Shown: positions 51,201-59,926 of the stretch, piece by piece | Layout of the letters: the number at the start of each line of letters is the position of its first letter | Position numbering within the stretch: the stretch's first letter is position 1 | Position numbers and translations under genes: made by a program | Source: Rothia nasimurium | Lineage (GTDB): Bacteria > Actinomycetota > Actinomycetes > Actinomycetales > Micrococcaceae | Direction: 5' to 3' | Length of the DNA: 64,000 bases | NCBI RefSeq assembly: GCF_928391935.1 | Contig: NZ_CAKMTD010000005.1 | Location: forward strand, 113,291 to 177,290 | Notes under the pieces: model-generated | The model's input: the letters and a program-made list of their open reading frames with translations, nothing else | The model's database searches: none | Told to the model about the DNA's origin: nothing

Positions 51201-54056
51201 ATGGACGGGCATACCCAGGGGAGAATGTAGAATCAGACGCCAATCCCCCAGCTCATCGCGGAATCGCTCGACCAGCAGGTGCTTCTCGCTGGGCACCTGG
51301 CCGGTTGCCTCTGCCTGTTCTGCCACGTAGGCCAGCAGGTTATCGGCGGCCCACTGATCCAGGCCAAGGCTGCGCAGGCGGGCGTGGGCGGCACCGGCGT
51401 CCTTACTGTTCTCAAGGGCCAGCTCCCGGGTGAAGGCCCCCAGGGCCCGCCCCAAATCGACGGGACGGCCCGGTGAATCCCCGTGCCAGAAGGGCAGGCG
51501 CCCAGGCACGCCGGGGGCGGGGGTCACCGTCACCCGGTCGTGGGAGATATCCTCAATCCGCCAGGAGGAGGCACCCAGTGCAATGACGTCCCCGGCCCGG
51601 GACTCATAGACCATCTCCTCATCCAGCTCACCAACCCGCTTGGGGGCCTTAGAATCCTCAGCCCCGGCAATAAAGACCGGGAAAAGGCCGCGGTCAGGGA
51701 TAGTGCCGCCGGAGGTCACCGCCAGGCGCTGGGCACCGGGCCGACCCTCAATCGTCCCGGCGTCCCGGTCCCAGACAATGCGGGGGCGTAGCTCGGCAAA
51801 CTCGTCCGAGGGGTACTTACCGGCCAGCAAATCAAGGGTCGCCTCAAAGGCCGCCCGGGGCAGGGTGGCAAAGGGGGCTGTGGCCCGCAGGGCCTCAAAC
51901 CAGGCCTCCACGCTAATGGGGCCCAGGGCACAGGCCGCTACGGTCTGCTGGGCCAAAATATCCAGGGGGTTAGCGGGAATAGCCAGGGGCTCAATCTGCC
52001 CGGCCAGCATGCGCTGCACGGTCACAGTGGCGTTCAGCAGGTCGCCCCGGTGCTTGGGGTAGAGGTAGCCGCGCGACACCTCCCCCACCTGGTGCCCGGC
52101 CCGGCCCACCCGCTGCAGGCCAGAAGCCACCGAGTGCGGGGCCTCCACCTGAATCACCAGGTCCACATGGCCCATATCAATACCCAGTTCCAGGGAGCTT
52201 GTGGCCACCACGCACCGCAGCTGCCCCGACTTCAGGGCCTCCTCAATCAGGGTGCGCTGGTCCTTGGACACCGATCCGTGGTGGGCCCTCGCCAGCACCG
52301 GCGGCGCCCCGGCAGCCGTCGCCGAGCCCCCCATCACCTGGGCAGGGGGCTGAGCTGAAAGGGGTAAGGACGCACCCGCCCCCGGCAGGCGCTCATCGTC
52401 GGCTTCCAGCCGGGTAGGGGCGTCCTTGGCCAGGGCCTCAGCCAGCACATCGGCCAGGGCCTTTGGCTCCCCGCCGGTAGCCGCGTAGGTGCGGGCCCCG
52501 GTGGAGGCGCTCGCGGTCACCTCACCCAGCTCCCCGCGAGCCTCTAGACGGCCCAGATAAATCTCGTTGAGGCGGGCCGTTAACTTCTCTGCCAGCCCGC
52601 GCGAGTTAGCAAAGACAATGGTGGAGCGGTTGGCCTCCACCAGGTCCACAATGCGCTCTTCCACGTGCGGCCAGATGGAGGCCTGGTAGCCGTTGAGATT
52701 CGGGGTTTCACCCCCGGTGCCCCTACCCGGGGCGGACGCTGCCACCTGCACCTCCTCGATGGTGAGGGCAGGCTTGGCTTGCTCCTGGGGAGTGGCTGCC
52801 GACCCCTCACCAGGAAAGACACCCACAGCGTCCCACAGGGCCTGCTCGCTGGGAGCAGGGCTCACCGGGGAGGGCAGGGGGCTATCAAAGTAGTCACTGG
52901 CCTCAACTTCGTCAGGGGCAGGACGCTCGGGGGTCGGCTGCTCGGGAGCTGGTTGCTCAGGCACGGGCGCGGCTGCCGGGCCCACCAGGGGCCTGATATT
53001 GAGGGCGTCAGCCAGGGTAGTACCAGTGGGTAGGTTCTCAGCCCAGTGGGTGCGGGCAAGCGGATGAAGACCCTCATCAGCGAGGGAATCGGAGGTTACA
53101 ACCCCGTCGTCAAAGGTTGAGGTGGAGTGCTCGGTGGCGTCCAGGGACCTCACCTGCTGGCGGGTGCGTTCAGCGAGCTTATCCAGGTAGGCGCCCGACC
53201 CAGCAGGCGCAGAGGCCACCCGGGGGCCGCTGGCCTGGTTGAAGGAGTTATCCCCCTCCCCGTAGGCGTTGGGGCCGCCCAGGGCCGTCATATCGGGTAC
53301 AGGAACTGAGAGCGTCAGCTCCCACTCCTTGGCCGAGGGCGGGCGCACAATCTGCACCGGCACACTGCCGCCCAAAAAGCGGGCCACGGTTTCAACCGGC
53401 TCCACGGTCGCCGACAGCCCCACCCGCTGGGCCGGGGTTTCAAGAATCTGGTCCAGGCGTTCAAGAGTGACCGCCAGGTGGGCCCCGCGCTTGGTCCCGG
53501 CCACCGCATGCACCTCATCAATAATGACCGTATGCACCCCGGTCAGGGTTGAGCGGGCCTTGGAGGTCAGCATAAGGAAGAGGGATTCAGGGGTAGTAAT
53601 CAGAATATCCGGCGGATTGGAAATCAGCTGGCGGCGTTCCTTAGCCGGGGTATCACCGCTGCGCACCCCCACCCGCACCTGGGGCGGCTCCACCCCCAGC
53701 TGCCGGGCCGTCTGGGCAATACCGATCAGGGGCGCTCGCAGGTTGCGTTCGACGTCCACCCCCAGGGCCTTGAGGGGGGAAATATAGAGGACGCGGGTGC
53801 CACCTCCCGGCCTAGCCCCCTCAGCCGGGGCGGGTGCGTCCTGCCCCTCAAAATGCAGGCGGTCAAGGGCCCACAGGAAGGCCGAGAGGGTCTTACCCGA
53901 GCCCGTCGGGGCCACAATCAGGGCATGGTGGCCAGCCGAAATAGCCTCCCAGGCACCCGCCTGGGCTGCCGTCGGCGCAGAAAAAGCCCCCTCAAACCAG
54001 CGGCGGGTTGCCGGTGAGAAGAAGGAGAGAGCGGAGGCGGTATCGACTGAAGCCAT
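48276..54056 (-). CDS. lhr: Lhr-type ATP-dependent helicase (full length)
   Basis: 1926 residues; most full-length Lhr proteins are about 1500-1600. Superfamily 2 3'-to-5' DNA/RNA-DNA helicase used in DNA repair; in mycobacteria it is DNA-damage induced (family knowledge). Walker A VAPTGSGKT (about 48-56), DEVH box in IIDEVHAVAGTKRG, second RecA domain with VATSSLELGIDMG and QRVGRAGHQ, then winged-helix and the long Lhr C-terminal region. An extra Pro/Glu/Ala-rich insert of about 170 residues (about 270-440) splits the two RecA domains and explains part of the length. Start at ATG 54056: GATAAT (minus strand, 54064-54069) lies 7 nt upstream; GTG 54071 is an alternative. Confidence 0.95.
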   Translation of the reverse strand: MASVDTASALSFFSPATRRWFEGAFSAPTAAQAGAWEAISAGHHALIVAPTGSGKTLSAFLWALDRLHFEGQDAPAPAEGARPGGGTRVLYISPLKALGVDVERNLRAPLIGIAQTARQLGVEPPQVRVGVRSGDTPAKERRQLISNPPDILITTPESLFLMLTSKARSTLTGVHTVIIDEVHAVAGTKRGAHLAVTLERLDQILETPAQRVGLSATVEPVETVARFLGGSVPVQIVRPPSAKEWELTLSVPVPDMTALGGPNAYGEGDNSFNQASGPRVASAPAGSGAYLDKLAERTRQQVRSLDATEHSTSTFDDGVVTSDSLADEGLHPLARTHWAENLPTGTTLADALNIRPLVGPAAAPVPEQPAPEQPTPERPAPDEVEASDYFDSPLPSPVSPAPSEQALWDAVGVFPGEGSAATPQEQAKPALTIEEVQVAASAPGRGTGGETPNLNGYQASIWPHVEERIVDLVEANRSTIVFANSRGLAEKLTARLNEIYLGRLEARGELGEVTASASTGARTYAATGGEPKALADVLAEALAKDAPTRLEADDERLPGAGASLPLSAQPPAQVMGGSATAAGAPPVLARAHHGSVSKDQRTLIEEALKSGQLRCVVATSSLELGIDMGHVDLVIQVEAPHSVASGLQRVGRAGHQVGEVSRGYLYPKHRGDLLNATVTVQRMLAGQIEPLAIPANPLDILAQQTVAACALGPISVEAWFEALRATAPFATLPRAAFEATLDLLAGKYPSDEFAELRPRIVWDRDAGTIEGRPGAQRLAVTSGGTIPDRGLFPVFIAGAEDSKAPKRVGELDEEMVYESRAGDVIALGASSWRIEDISHDRVTVTPAPGVPGRLPFWHGDSPGRPVDLGRALGAFTRELALENSKDAGAAHARLRSLGLDQWAADNLLAYVAEQAEATGQVPSEKHLLVERFRDELGDWRLILHSPLGMPVHSPWALAVGARAEERYGVNASAMAADDGIVLRIPAMEAEPPGADLFIFDPAELEDIVTERVGNSALFASRFRENAARALLLPRKDPGRRTPLWQQRQRSAQLLDVARKYPTFPLLLETARECLQDVYDLPALTTLHKDLEAKKVRISEVETETPSPFARTLLFGYVAQFLYDGDSPLAERRAAALALDPALLAELLGKDELRELLDVEVIRSTEARLQRTAEGYRLRGIEGTADLLRLLGPLTAAEAAQRLRVLLDQGGGVDAGADSGKDAGQDVSAPAPGSGSEAGQSGERVLTEAEATEHLEALVKAGRALRFRLHGRELYAAIEDAARLRDALGVPLPIGVPLAFLEPVEAPLVDLVARYARTHAPFTAAQAAEALGLGVSVVDTALRTLAADRRVISGEFLPEELRAELAAARTGSTDPTYLAGTEWVDAAVLRTLRSRSLAALRADVEPVTPGTYARFLPPWQHVGSWQVTETTAAPGTFGAPAQPISVRRDESAMLSGYDGLLTVIDQLAGVRVPASALEPLILKARISDYTPALLDSAMSAGDVIWTGAGQLAGDDGWISLHLGESAALTLPDEVERTEALAALGALENTLYQLLTGGLFFTQIQTQLAALATSLGNTPPSAQEISTALWNLVWAGLVTGDTFAPVRALISGGASAHKVAAPAPRARSVGMRRGASRLSASRLGVGVGRAPAVSAQVAPIDGGRWARIEAEPLDTTVAAAARSELLMDRYGVLTRGAVAVEDTPGGFAGVYRVLSAAEEKGLARRGYFIEGLGAAQFSTSSTVDRLRAVDNTAADDEGQDAAPGPSAYTPVRRTRHSVTLLAATDPANPYGAALPWPAPVAWDSNRTPIKHKPGRKAGAVVVLVDGELTLYLERGGKTLLPFTDSPTPIEAAAPLIGQLVRAGVADKIVIETAGGVDILSTPGPLPPAPNQPDTAVEGGEHPVLTLRRALLAAGFYTTPRGLRIRRGY

Positions 54057-54148
54057 ACCTCCCATTATCACCTACTCGTCTGGCCCGGGGCGCTGGGATG
54101 GGCTGTTCAGCCCTGGCTGCCCCACACCCAGATTCTGTCTCAACAGCA

Positions 54149-54178
54149 AAGGCCCCTCACCAGACGGTGAGGGGCCTT
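54149..54178 (-). terminator. Terminator after the DUF4232 lipoprotein gene
   Basis: 13-bp perfect stem AAGGCCCCTCACC (54149-54161) with 54166-54178. Confidence 0.75.
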
Positions 54179-54192
54179 GCCGCTCCTGAGGT

Positions 54193-55005
54193 TTAAGGGG
54201 CTGCGCCGACGGCCCCCACGGACAGCTGGGACACAGCGTTGTTCGAGCATGCTTCAGTAGCAAAGGTCAGGACGAGAGGCTGGGACGAACCGGGCGCCTG
54301 CACGGAATAGCCAGCCGCTGAAACCCCCTGGCAGGTTTCGCCATATAGCTGGGCGTAGGTTTCGCGCAGGGTGGCACTAATCGAAGCACCGGGTTCAAGG
54401 ACCCCACCGGTTGAGGACCATTCAGTGGCGTTAGCTGCAGGAGCGCCAATCTGATTGCCGGAGGCATCAACATAGTGGACGGAAGGGTAGCCACTCATGA
54501 CGCACCTGGTCGTACCGGTGTTATTGAAGGTGAGGTCAATATACCGGGACCCTGCAGCACCCTGGGTTGCGGCCGCTTCAACGTAGAGCTGGCCGTAGTC
54601 ACAGATTGCCACGCCAGCAGCTGAACTGCTGCCCGGGCTGGGCACAGGCTGGGCTGAGGCACCAGAGTCTGTAGGTTCAACGGTGATGACGGTTCCTCGC
54701 GGGGGCGCGGGCTCCGTGGTGGCTTGAACAGAAGGTTGCTGCTCGGTCACAACAGGGGGAGCTGGGGTGGTTGCTGCGGCTGTTGCTTCAGGGGACGCCA
54801 CGGTGGCCTGGGCGCTGGGGGTTGCGGAAGGCGAGGCGGACGCGGCAGCTGCTGCCTCAGTGGCTGCGCTACTGGTGGCGACGGCCTGGGTAGTGGATGA
54901 GGAGGCGCCACTGGTGTCCTGGGCGGTGGGGGCGGTAGCGCTACAACCTGCAAGCACCAGGCTGCTGCCCAAGGCGAGGAGGGGAAGGAAGTGCATAATG
55001 CGCAT
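54193..55005 (-). CDS. DUF4232-domain lipoprotein
   Basis: 270 residues. Lipobox VLAGC (Cys at about residue 21), then a Ser/Ala/Thr/Pro-rich linker of about 100 residues, then a DUF4232 domain with CVMSGYPSVHYVDASGNQIG and LEPGASISATL and paired cysteines. Secreted and lipid-anchored; function unknown. It starts 4 nt after the ferredoxin stop codon, so the two are co-transcribed and probably coupled. The pairing of a cytoplasmic ferredoxin with an exported lipoprotein is unexplained. Confidence 0.86.
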   Translation of the reverse strand: MRIMHFLPLLALGSSLVLAGCSATAPTAQDTSGASSSTTQAVATSSAATEAAAAASASPSATPSAQATVASPEATAAATTPAPPVVTEQQPSVQATTEPAPPRGTVITVEPTDSGASAQPVPSPGSSSAAGVAICDYGQLYVEAAATQGAAGSRYIDLTFNNTGTTRCVMSGYPSVHYVDASGNQIGAPAANATEWSSTGGVLEPGASISATLRETYAQLYGETCQGVSAAGYSVQAPGSSQPLVLTFATEACSNNAVSQLSVGAVGAAP

Positions 55006-55008
55006 ACG

Positions 55009-55329
55009 TTACATTCCGGGTTGGAGGGTAACCTGGGCGCCGTCCATTCCTTCGGTGTATTCGGTCTGGCAGCTCAGGCGGGAGCATTCGTTGGCGATGT
55101 CATCGATCATATCGAGCAGGTCTTCTTCTGCTTCTTCACGGGGCAGGGAGGCTTCGATGTGATCGGGGTCGATAAAGGCGTGGCAGGTGGCGCAGGAGGC
55201 GTTACCGCCACAGGTGGCCAGCACGGGGAATCCGGCAGCGAGGACGGCTTCGAGCATGGTCTGGTGGGGTTCCCAGGCGACGTCCTTGGTGGTTCCGTTT
55301 TCGTCAGTGACGGTGATGTTAATGCTCAA
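55009..55329 (-). CDS. [2Fe-2S] ferredoxin, adrenodoxin type
   Basis: 106 residues. Cluster ligands C40, C46, C49 in TCGGNASCATCH and C87 in RLSCQTEY. The acidic helix EEAEEDLLDMIDD matches the partner-binding region of vertebrate-type ferredoxins that serve P450s or oxygenases. Its redox partners are not in the window. An electron-donor role for heme oxygenase is conceivable but unproven. Downstream, the lipoprotein gene follows after 3 bases. Confidence 0.92.
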   Translation of the reverse strand: MSINITVTDENGTTKDVAWEPHQTMLEAVLAAGFPVLATCGGNASCATCHAFIDPDHIEASLPREEAEEDLLDMIDDIANECSRLSCQTEYTEGMDGAQVTLQPGM

Positions 55330-55539
55330 TTGTTTCTCCTGTGCTGTACGGCCCTGGCCGGGCCGGGGACCGGCGGGGGCGTTTTTCGTCCTCCCCTATT
55401 TTAGGGGCGCGGACGCACCTGTCCCCTCTTTTGTGGTGAAAACTACGGGGCAGGAGGGTTAGGGGGGCGGCTTCTGTGCCGGATACCTTCTGTTGTGTTG
55501 GCGCTGTCATCTACTGTGACGAAATGAGTCGGCGCATCA

Positions 55540-55548
55540 GGGGGGGGG
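55540..55548 (+). repeat. Homopolymeric G tract (9 G)
   Basis: Nine consecutive G between the ferredoxin promoter region and the tRNA-Arg terminator. No gene is obviously controlled by it. Confidence 0.85.
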
Positions 55549-55560
55549 CAGCCGGGCATG

Positions 55561-55592
55561 AAAAAACCGGCCTTCCGAAGAAGACCGGTTTT
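55561..55592 (-). terminator. Terminator of tRNA-Arg
   Basis: Stem AAAACCGG (55563-55570) with CCGGTTTT (55585-55592); on the minus strand it ends in a run of T. Confidence 0.85.
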
Positions 55593-55595
55593 ATC

Positions 55596-55671
55596 TGGTG
55601 CGCCCGAAGGGATTCGAACCCCCAACCTTCTGATCCGTAGTCAGATGCTCTATCCGTTGAGCTACAGGCGC
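55596..55671 (-). tRNA. tRNA-Arg (anticodon ACG)
   Basis: 76 nt including an encoded CCA. Acceptor GCGCCTG pairs with CGGGCGC; anticodon stem TCTGA/TCAGA with loop CTACGGA gives ACG, which becomes ICG after deamination. T-loop GTTCGAATC is standard. Confidence 0.96.
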
Positions 55672-56122
55672 ATCATGCAGTGACCGGCTGTGTCAGCCCG
55701 TCGCGGCAACAGGTAATACATTACGCGGGTTTTGGTGGCCGTGCAAATCGAAAAGGCGTGACTGTGCTCTCATAAGCGAGGGTTGTGGGTGGTAAAACCT
55801 TGAAATAGCAAGGGAAAAAGCGGGTTTTGTGAGGTGGAATAATTTTTTTCTGACGGCTGTGGGGCGGGGTTGGCGGAGGGTTTGGGCTAGATGTGACGAA
55901 ATATTTGTGTCTGAATGCAGTAAAAAAGGCTGAAGGTCTGTACTCTAGGTTGTACACGATGAAGTGAAGGTGCATTGCACGAACGCGTTTATTCATTGAT
56001 ATGGGTGGCGCGTTTTTCTGTTTTTACTCATCCCGCACGGGGTGGGTCAGGACGGGGTGATGCGCCCCTACTTCCGGCACAGTGGAGTGTCGGGGTAGCC
56101 GAACAATAAGGGGAAGCGTCAG
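55672..56122. other. AT-rich promoter region of pckG and tRNA-Arg
   Basis: No gene seen. Two short dyads may be operators: TGTAC-N8-GTACA at 55939-55956, and GTGCATTGCAC at 55970-55980. Both lie 140-190 bp upstream of pckG, a gene usually under carbon-source control. Confidence 0.5.
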
Positions 56123-57949
56123 ATGACTGACATTTCAAAAGACAAGGTAATTGCACAGGCACCGACCACCCACGCAGAGCTCCTGCAGTGGGTTGCTGAT
56201 ATTGCTGAGATGACCCAGCCGGATTCAATCTACTGGGCTGACGGTTCTCAGGAGGAATACGACCGCCTGGCAGCTGAGCTGGTTGAAGCTGGTACCTTCC
56301 GTAAGCTGAGCGACCACGAGTTCCCGAACTCTTACGTTGCCTTCTCTGATCCCGACGACGTCGCCCGTGTTGAAGAGCGTACCTTTATTTGCTCCAAGAC
56401 TGAGGACGGCGCAGGTCCCACCAACAACTGGCGGGATCCGGCAGACATGAAGCAGACCCTCACCGGCCTCTTTACCGGTTCTATGCGTGGCCGCACCATG
56501 TACGTCATTCCGTTTGTGATGGGTTCTGTGGACGCCACCAACCCCAAGTTTGGTGTGGAAATCACCGACTCCGCCTACGTCGTTTGCTCCATGCGTATCA
56601 TGGCAACTATCGGTGCTGATGTGCTGAAGAAGATGACTGATACCAATGCTTTCTTCGTCAAGGCCCTGCACTCTGTGGGTGCCCCCCTGGAACCCGGTCA
56701 GCAGGATGTTGCCTGGCCCTGCAACCCGGAAAAGTACATTGTGCAGTTCCCCGAGGACCGCGAAATTTGGTCCTTCGGTTCCGGCTACGGCGGTAACGCC
56801 CTGCTGGGTAAGAAGTGCTACGCCCTGCGTATAGCCTCCGCCATGGCCCACGACGAGGGCTGGATGGCTGAGCACATGCTCGTCCTGAAGATGACCAACC
56901 CTGAGGGGCGCAGCAAGTACATTTCAGCTGCCTTCCCCTCAGCCTGCGGCAAGACTAACTTCGCCATGATGGATCCGACCATTGACGGCTGGAAGGCTGA
57001 AATGGTGGGCGACGACATTGCCTGGATTGAGTTCCGCGACGGCAAGCCCTTCGTGGTTAACCCCGAGGCTGGCCTCTTTGGTGTCGCCCCGGGTACCGGC
57101 TGGTCCACCAACCCCAACGCCATGCGTGCCATTGCCAAGGGCAACACTATCTTCACCAACGTGGCCCTGACCGACGATAACTCCGTTTGGTGGGAGGGCA
57201 AGACCGACGAGGTGCCCGAGCACCTGATCGACTGGCAGGGTAATGACTGGACTCCCGAGTCTGGCCGTCCTGCTGCCCACCCCAACTCCCGCTTCTGCAC
57301 CCCCATCTCCCAGGCTGACATGCTGGCTGAAGAATACTACGCCCCGGACGGCGTGCCCCTCTCCGCCATCATCTTCGGCGGCCGTCGCAAGACCACCGTG
57401 CCCCTGGTGGCTGAGGCTTCCAGCTGGGAGCAGGGCGTCTTCCGTGGCGTCACCCTCTCTTCTGAGACCACTGCAGCCGCCAAGGGTGCTGTGGGCGTGG
57501 TCCGTCGCGACCCCATGGCCATGCTGCCCTTCATCGGCTACAACGCCGGCGACTACATCCAGCACTGGATTGACCTGGGCAAGAAGCATGGCGAAGAGAA
57601 TATGCCCAAGATCTACTACGTCAACTGGTTCCGTCGCACCCCCGACGGCGGCTTCGCCTGGCCCGGCTTCGGCGAGAACTCCCGCGTCGTCAAGTGGATT
57701 TTTGACCGACTGGACGGCAAGGCGGGCGGCGAGGAAACCTTCCTCGGTGTTGTCCCCTCAAAGGGTGACCTCGACCTGACCGGTCTTGACATTTCTGATG
57801 CAGAACTTGAGGCAGCCCTGGCTGTTGACCGCGAAGAATGGGCCGCTGAAATGCCCGGTATCGACGAATGGCTGGCCTTCCTGGGTGATAAGGTTCCCAG
57901 CGAAATCAAGGCCCAGCGTGATGCCCTAGTTGCTGAATTGGCGGGCTAG
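56123..57949 (+). CDS. pckG: Phosphoenolpyruvate carboxykinase (GTP)
   Basis: 608 residues, the GTP-dependent class typical of actinobacteria and animals. Interconverts oxaloacetate and PEP for gluconeogenesis or anaplerosis. P-loop/active-site motif [12 protein letters not shown] with the catalytic Cys, metal-binding DDIAWI, and the C-terminal [17 protein letters not shown]. Start ATG with AAGGGGA upstream. Codon use is that of a highly expressed gene. Ends in a strong terminator. Confidence 0.97.
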   Translation: MTDISKDKVIAQAPTTHAELLQWVADIAEMTQPDSIYWADGSQEEYDRLAAELVEAGTFRKLSDHEFPNSYVAFSDPDDVARVEERTFICSKTEDGAGPTNNWRDPADMKQTLTGLFTGSMRGRTMYVIPFVMGSVDATNPKFGVEITDSAYVVCSMRIMATIGADVLKKMTDTNAFFVKALHSVGAPLEPGQQDVAWPCNPEKYIVQFPEDREIWSFGSGYGGNALLGKKCYALRIASAMAHDEGWMAEHMLVLKMTNPEGRSKYISAAFPSACGKTNFAMMDPTIDGWKAEMVGDDIAWIEFRDGKPFVVNPEAGLFGVAPGTGWSTNPNAMRAIAKGNTIFTNVALTDDNSVWWEGKTDEVPEHLIDWQGNDWTPESGRPAAHPNSRFCTPISQADMLAEEYYAPDGVPLSAIIFGGRRKTTVPLVAEASSWEQGVFRGVTLSSETTAAAKGAVGVVRRDPMAMLPFIGYNAGDYIQHWIDLGKKHGEENMPKIYYVNWFRRTPDGGFAWPGFGENSRVVKWIFDRLDGKAGGEETFLGVVPSKGDLDLTGLDISDAELEAALAVDREEWAAEMPGIDEWLAFLGDKVPSEIKAQRDALVAELAG

Positions 57950-57998
57950 AACGGGGTGAACCTACCCCATACGACCCGCCCACCTGGTGGGCGGTAGA

Positions 57999-58056
57999 GG
58001 GGGAGGTCACCTGCCTGTACGAAGATGCAGACAGGTGGCCTCCCCTACTTTTTTGA
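57999..58056 (+). terminator. Terminator of pckG
   Basis: Long stem (about 57999-58018 with 58031-58045, two mismatches) followed by TACTTTTTTG. Confidence 0.88.
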
Positions 58057-58251
58057 GGGTAAAGCTAATAGACCCCAAAGAGTGGACGAAAAGCTGGCTT
58101 CAGATTCGGTAGAATACTTAAGAATGGCTGAATATTGTGTAGCCCTCGTGCCTCCCCCCGCGCGTATCACCGGTTAGCCACCGCGAATGGTGAAACATGC
58201 GGCACGACCCCTCGGGTTGCTCACTCGCATTGTTTGGAAGGAAAAACTACA
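58057..58251 (+). promoter_or_regulatory. Leader region of the orphan ABC ATPase
   Basis: A likely -10 box TAGAAT lies at 58110-58115, giving a 5' leader of about 130 nt before the GTG. The leader has a GC-rich middle that can fold, but I recognise no known riboswitch. No separate gene is seen between pckG and the ATPase. Confidence 0.45.
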
Positions 58252-59739
58252 GTGGGAAATTTGCTGAGCGTCAAGAACCTCACCAAGAACCACGAGCATC
58301 TTCGCGCCCTGAAGGGCGTGAACCTTGAAGTTGCTGCCGGTGAGATTGTAGGTCTCCTCGGCGAAAACGGTGCAGGAAAGTCCACTTTCCTGTCTATTCT
58401 GGGCGGTTGGGATCGCCCCGGTGGAGGCACCATCACCCTGGGTGGTAAGAAGTACACCCCTCATACCCCTGAAGAAGCTCTTGCTGCTGGCGTTGGCTCT
58501 ATCCGTCAGAAGTTCAAGGTCGACCCTGACCTAACTGTAGCTCAGGCAATTTTCCGCTCAACTGAGCACGCTGGTGAAGCTGAAGATAAGCTGGTCGCCC
58601 GCGCCCAGGAACTGCTCTCAGAAATCGGCCTTAACGTGGATCCCCGCGCTAAGATGGGCGATTTGGTTCGCGCCGAGCAGGCCCTGGTTGAGGTCGTCCG
58701 TATGGAGGCTGAGAACACCCAGCTGGTGCTGATGGACGAGGTCGCTGCGACCTTCAACGACTACGAAATCTACCAGCTGCATGAGGTTACCCGTAAGCTT
58801 GCAGCTGAGGGCCGTGCCGTCATCTACATCACCCACCGTATCGATGAGATCCGCTCCCTGGCGAACCGCGCCGTCATCCTGTCAGACGGTGTGATTGACA
58901 CCGAAATTAACCCCGGCACCATGACCGCCGAGGAAATCGCCTACAAGATGTTCAACCGCGAAATCTCCCTGGGTGGCCGTCCCGAGACCTTCGAAACCGA
59001 CGACGCTAAACTGGTGATTGAAAACCTGACCAGCTCCAAGGGGTCCCTCAACAAGGTGTCCTTCTCTGTTGGCCGGGGTGAAATCTTTGGCCTGACCGGT
59101 ATGCGCCGTTCAGGTATCAATGAGGTCGCTGCCGCCCTGGTGGGCGTCGATGAAACCGCTAAGTTCGGCACCCTCAAGATTGACGGTAAGGACGCCACCA
59201 TCACCTCCCCTGAGGACTCAGTGGCCTACGGTATCGGCTACCTCTCAGATAACGATGACGAGCTGGGCCTGGCTAACGAGCGTTCCATTGCTAAGACCCT
59301 GATGGAGAACGCTGGTCTCAAGGAAAGCCCCGACGGTTTCCTGCATGAGGTTTCAGCCCTGCGTGAGGTTGCTGAGCAGATTCAGAAGCTCCGCATTAAG
59401 ACCACTAACATTCAGGGTGAGGTAGGTAAGCTCTCCGGCGGCGACCAGCAGAAGGTCGCCCTGGCTCGTTGGATGACTACCGACTGTGAAATCCTGATTC
59501 TGAACCACCCCACTCGTGGTATTGACGTCAGCGCCAAGAGCGAGATTTACAAGATGCTGGTTGAGCTGACCGAAAAGGGCACCTCCATCATTCTGATTGG
59601 CTCGGATATGTCTGAGCTGATTGGCCTCTGCAACCGCATTGCCGTCATGCGTTCCGGTGAGCTGGTATCTGTTCAGAAGAACAAGGCTGCTACCGAGGAT
59701 ACCCTGATGGGTGAGGCCCTGGGCGAGGATATCGTCTAA
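58252..59739 (+). CDS. Orphan double ABC ATPase (RbsA/MglA-like)
   Basis: 495 residues. GTG at 58252 chosen from GGAAGGA about 9 nt upstream and because GNLLSVKNLTKNHEH starts the ABC fold. Two ABC domains: the first has Walker A GENGAGKST and Walker B LVLMDEVAA, but its signature is degraded (LVRAEQALVEV instead of LSxGxxQ). The second has a normal signature LSGGDQQKVALARW and ILILNHPTRGIDV but a degenerate Walker A (TGMRRSGINE), as in sugar-type ATPases. No permease or binding protein is nearby, so the partner is elsewhere. Also resembles BmpA/nucleoside-type ATPases. High-expression codon use. Confidence 0.87.
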   Translation: MGNLLSVKNLTKNHEHLRALKGVNLEVAAGEIVGLLGENGAGKSTFLSILGGWDRPGGGTITLGGKKYTPHTPEEALAAGVGSIRQKFKVDPDLTVAQAIFRSTEHAGEAEDKLVARAQELLSEIGLNVDPRAKMGDLVRAEQALVEVVRMEAENTQLVLMDEVAATFNDYEIYQLHEVTRKLAAEGRAVIYITHRIDEIRSLANRAVILSDGVIDTEINPGTMTAEEIAYKMFNREISLGGRPETFETDDAKLVIENLTSSKGSLNKVSFSVGRGEIFGLTGMRRSGINEVAAALVGVDETAKFGTLKIDGKDATITSPEDSVAYGIGYLSDNDDELGLANERSIAKTLMENAGLKESPDGFLHEVSALREVAEQIQKLRIKTTNIQGEVGKLSGGDQQKVALARWMTTDCEILILNHPTRGIDVSAKSEIYKMLVELTEKGTSIILIGSDMSELIGLCNRIAVMRSGELVSVQKNKAATEDTLMGEALGEDIV

Positions 59740-59760
59740 GGCTGCCCCGTAAGGCTTTGA

Positions 59761-59807
59761 GGCCCCCATCCGCCCCTAGATAGGGGCTGGGCGGGGGCCT
59801 TGTTTTT
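59761..59807 (+). terminator. Terminator of the orphan ABC ATPase
   Basis: Stem GGCCCCCATCCGCCCCTA (59761-59778) with TAGGGGCTGGGCGGGGGCC (59781-59799), then TTGTTTTT. Confidence 0.9.
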
Positions 59808-59862
59808 CCTTGGCTCTTGGGCTGCCTGGGGTAATCCCAGAGTAGGAGAGGGCGGGGACGTT

Positions 59863-59897
59863 CAAGGGCCCCTGTAGGTGAACTACAGGGGCCCTTG
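59863..59897 (-). terminator. Terminator of the roadblock gene
   Basis: 15-bp perfect stem CAAGGGCCCCTGTAG (59863-59877) with 59883-59897; 5-nt loop. Confidence 0.85.
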
Positions 59898-59926
59898 GAG
59901 GCTTAGGCTAATCTACCGTGTAAGAC

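Noticed and set aside
55721..55996. 91-codon minus-strand frame in the AT-rich gap before pckG
   Set aside because: Aromatic and Pro-rich random-looking product, no ribosome site, and it overlaps the expected promoters.
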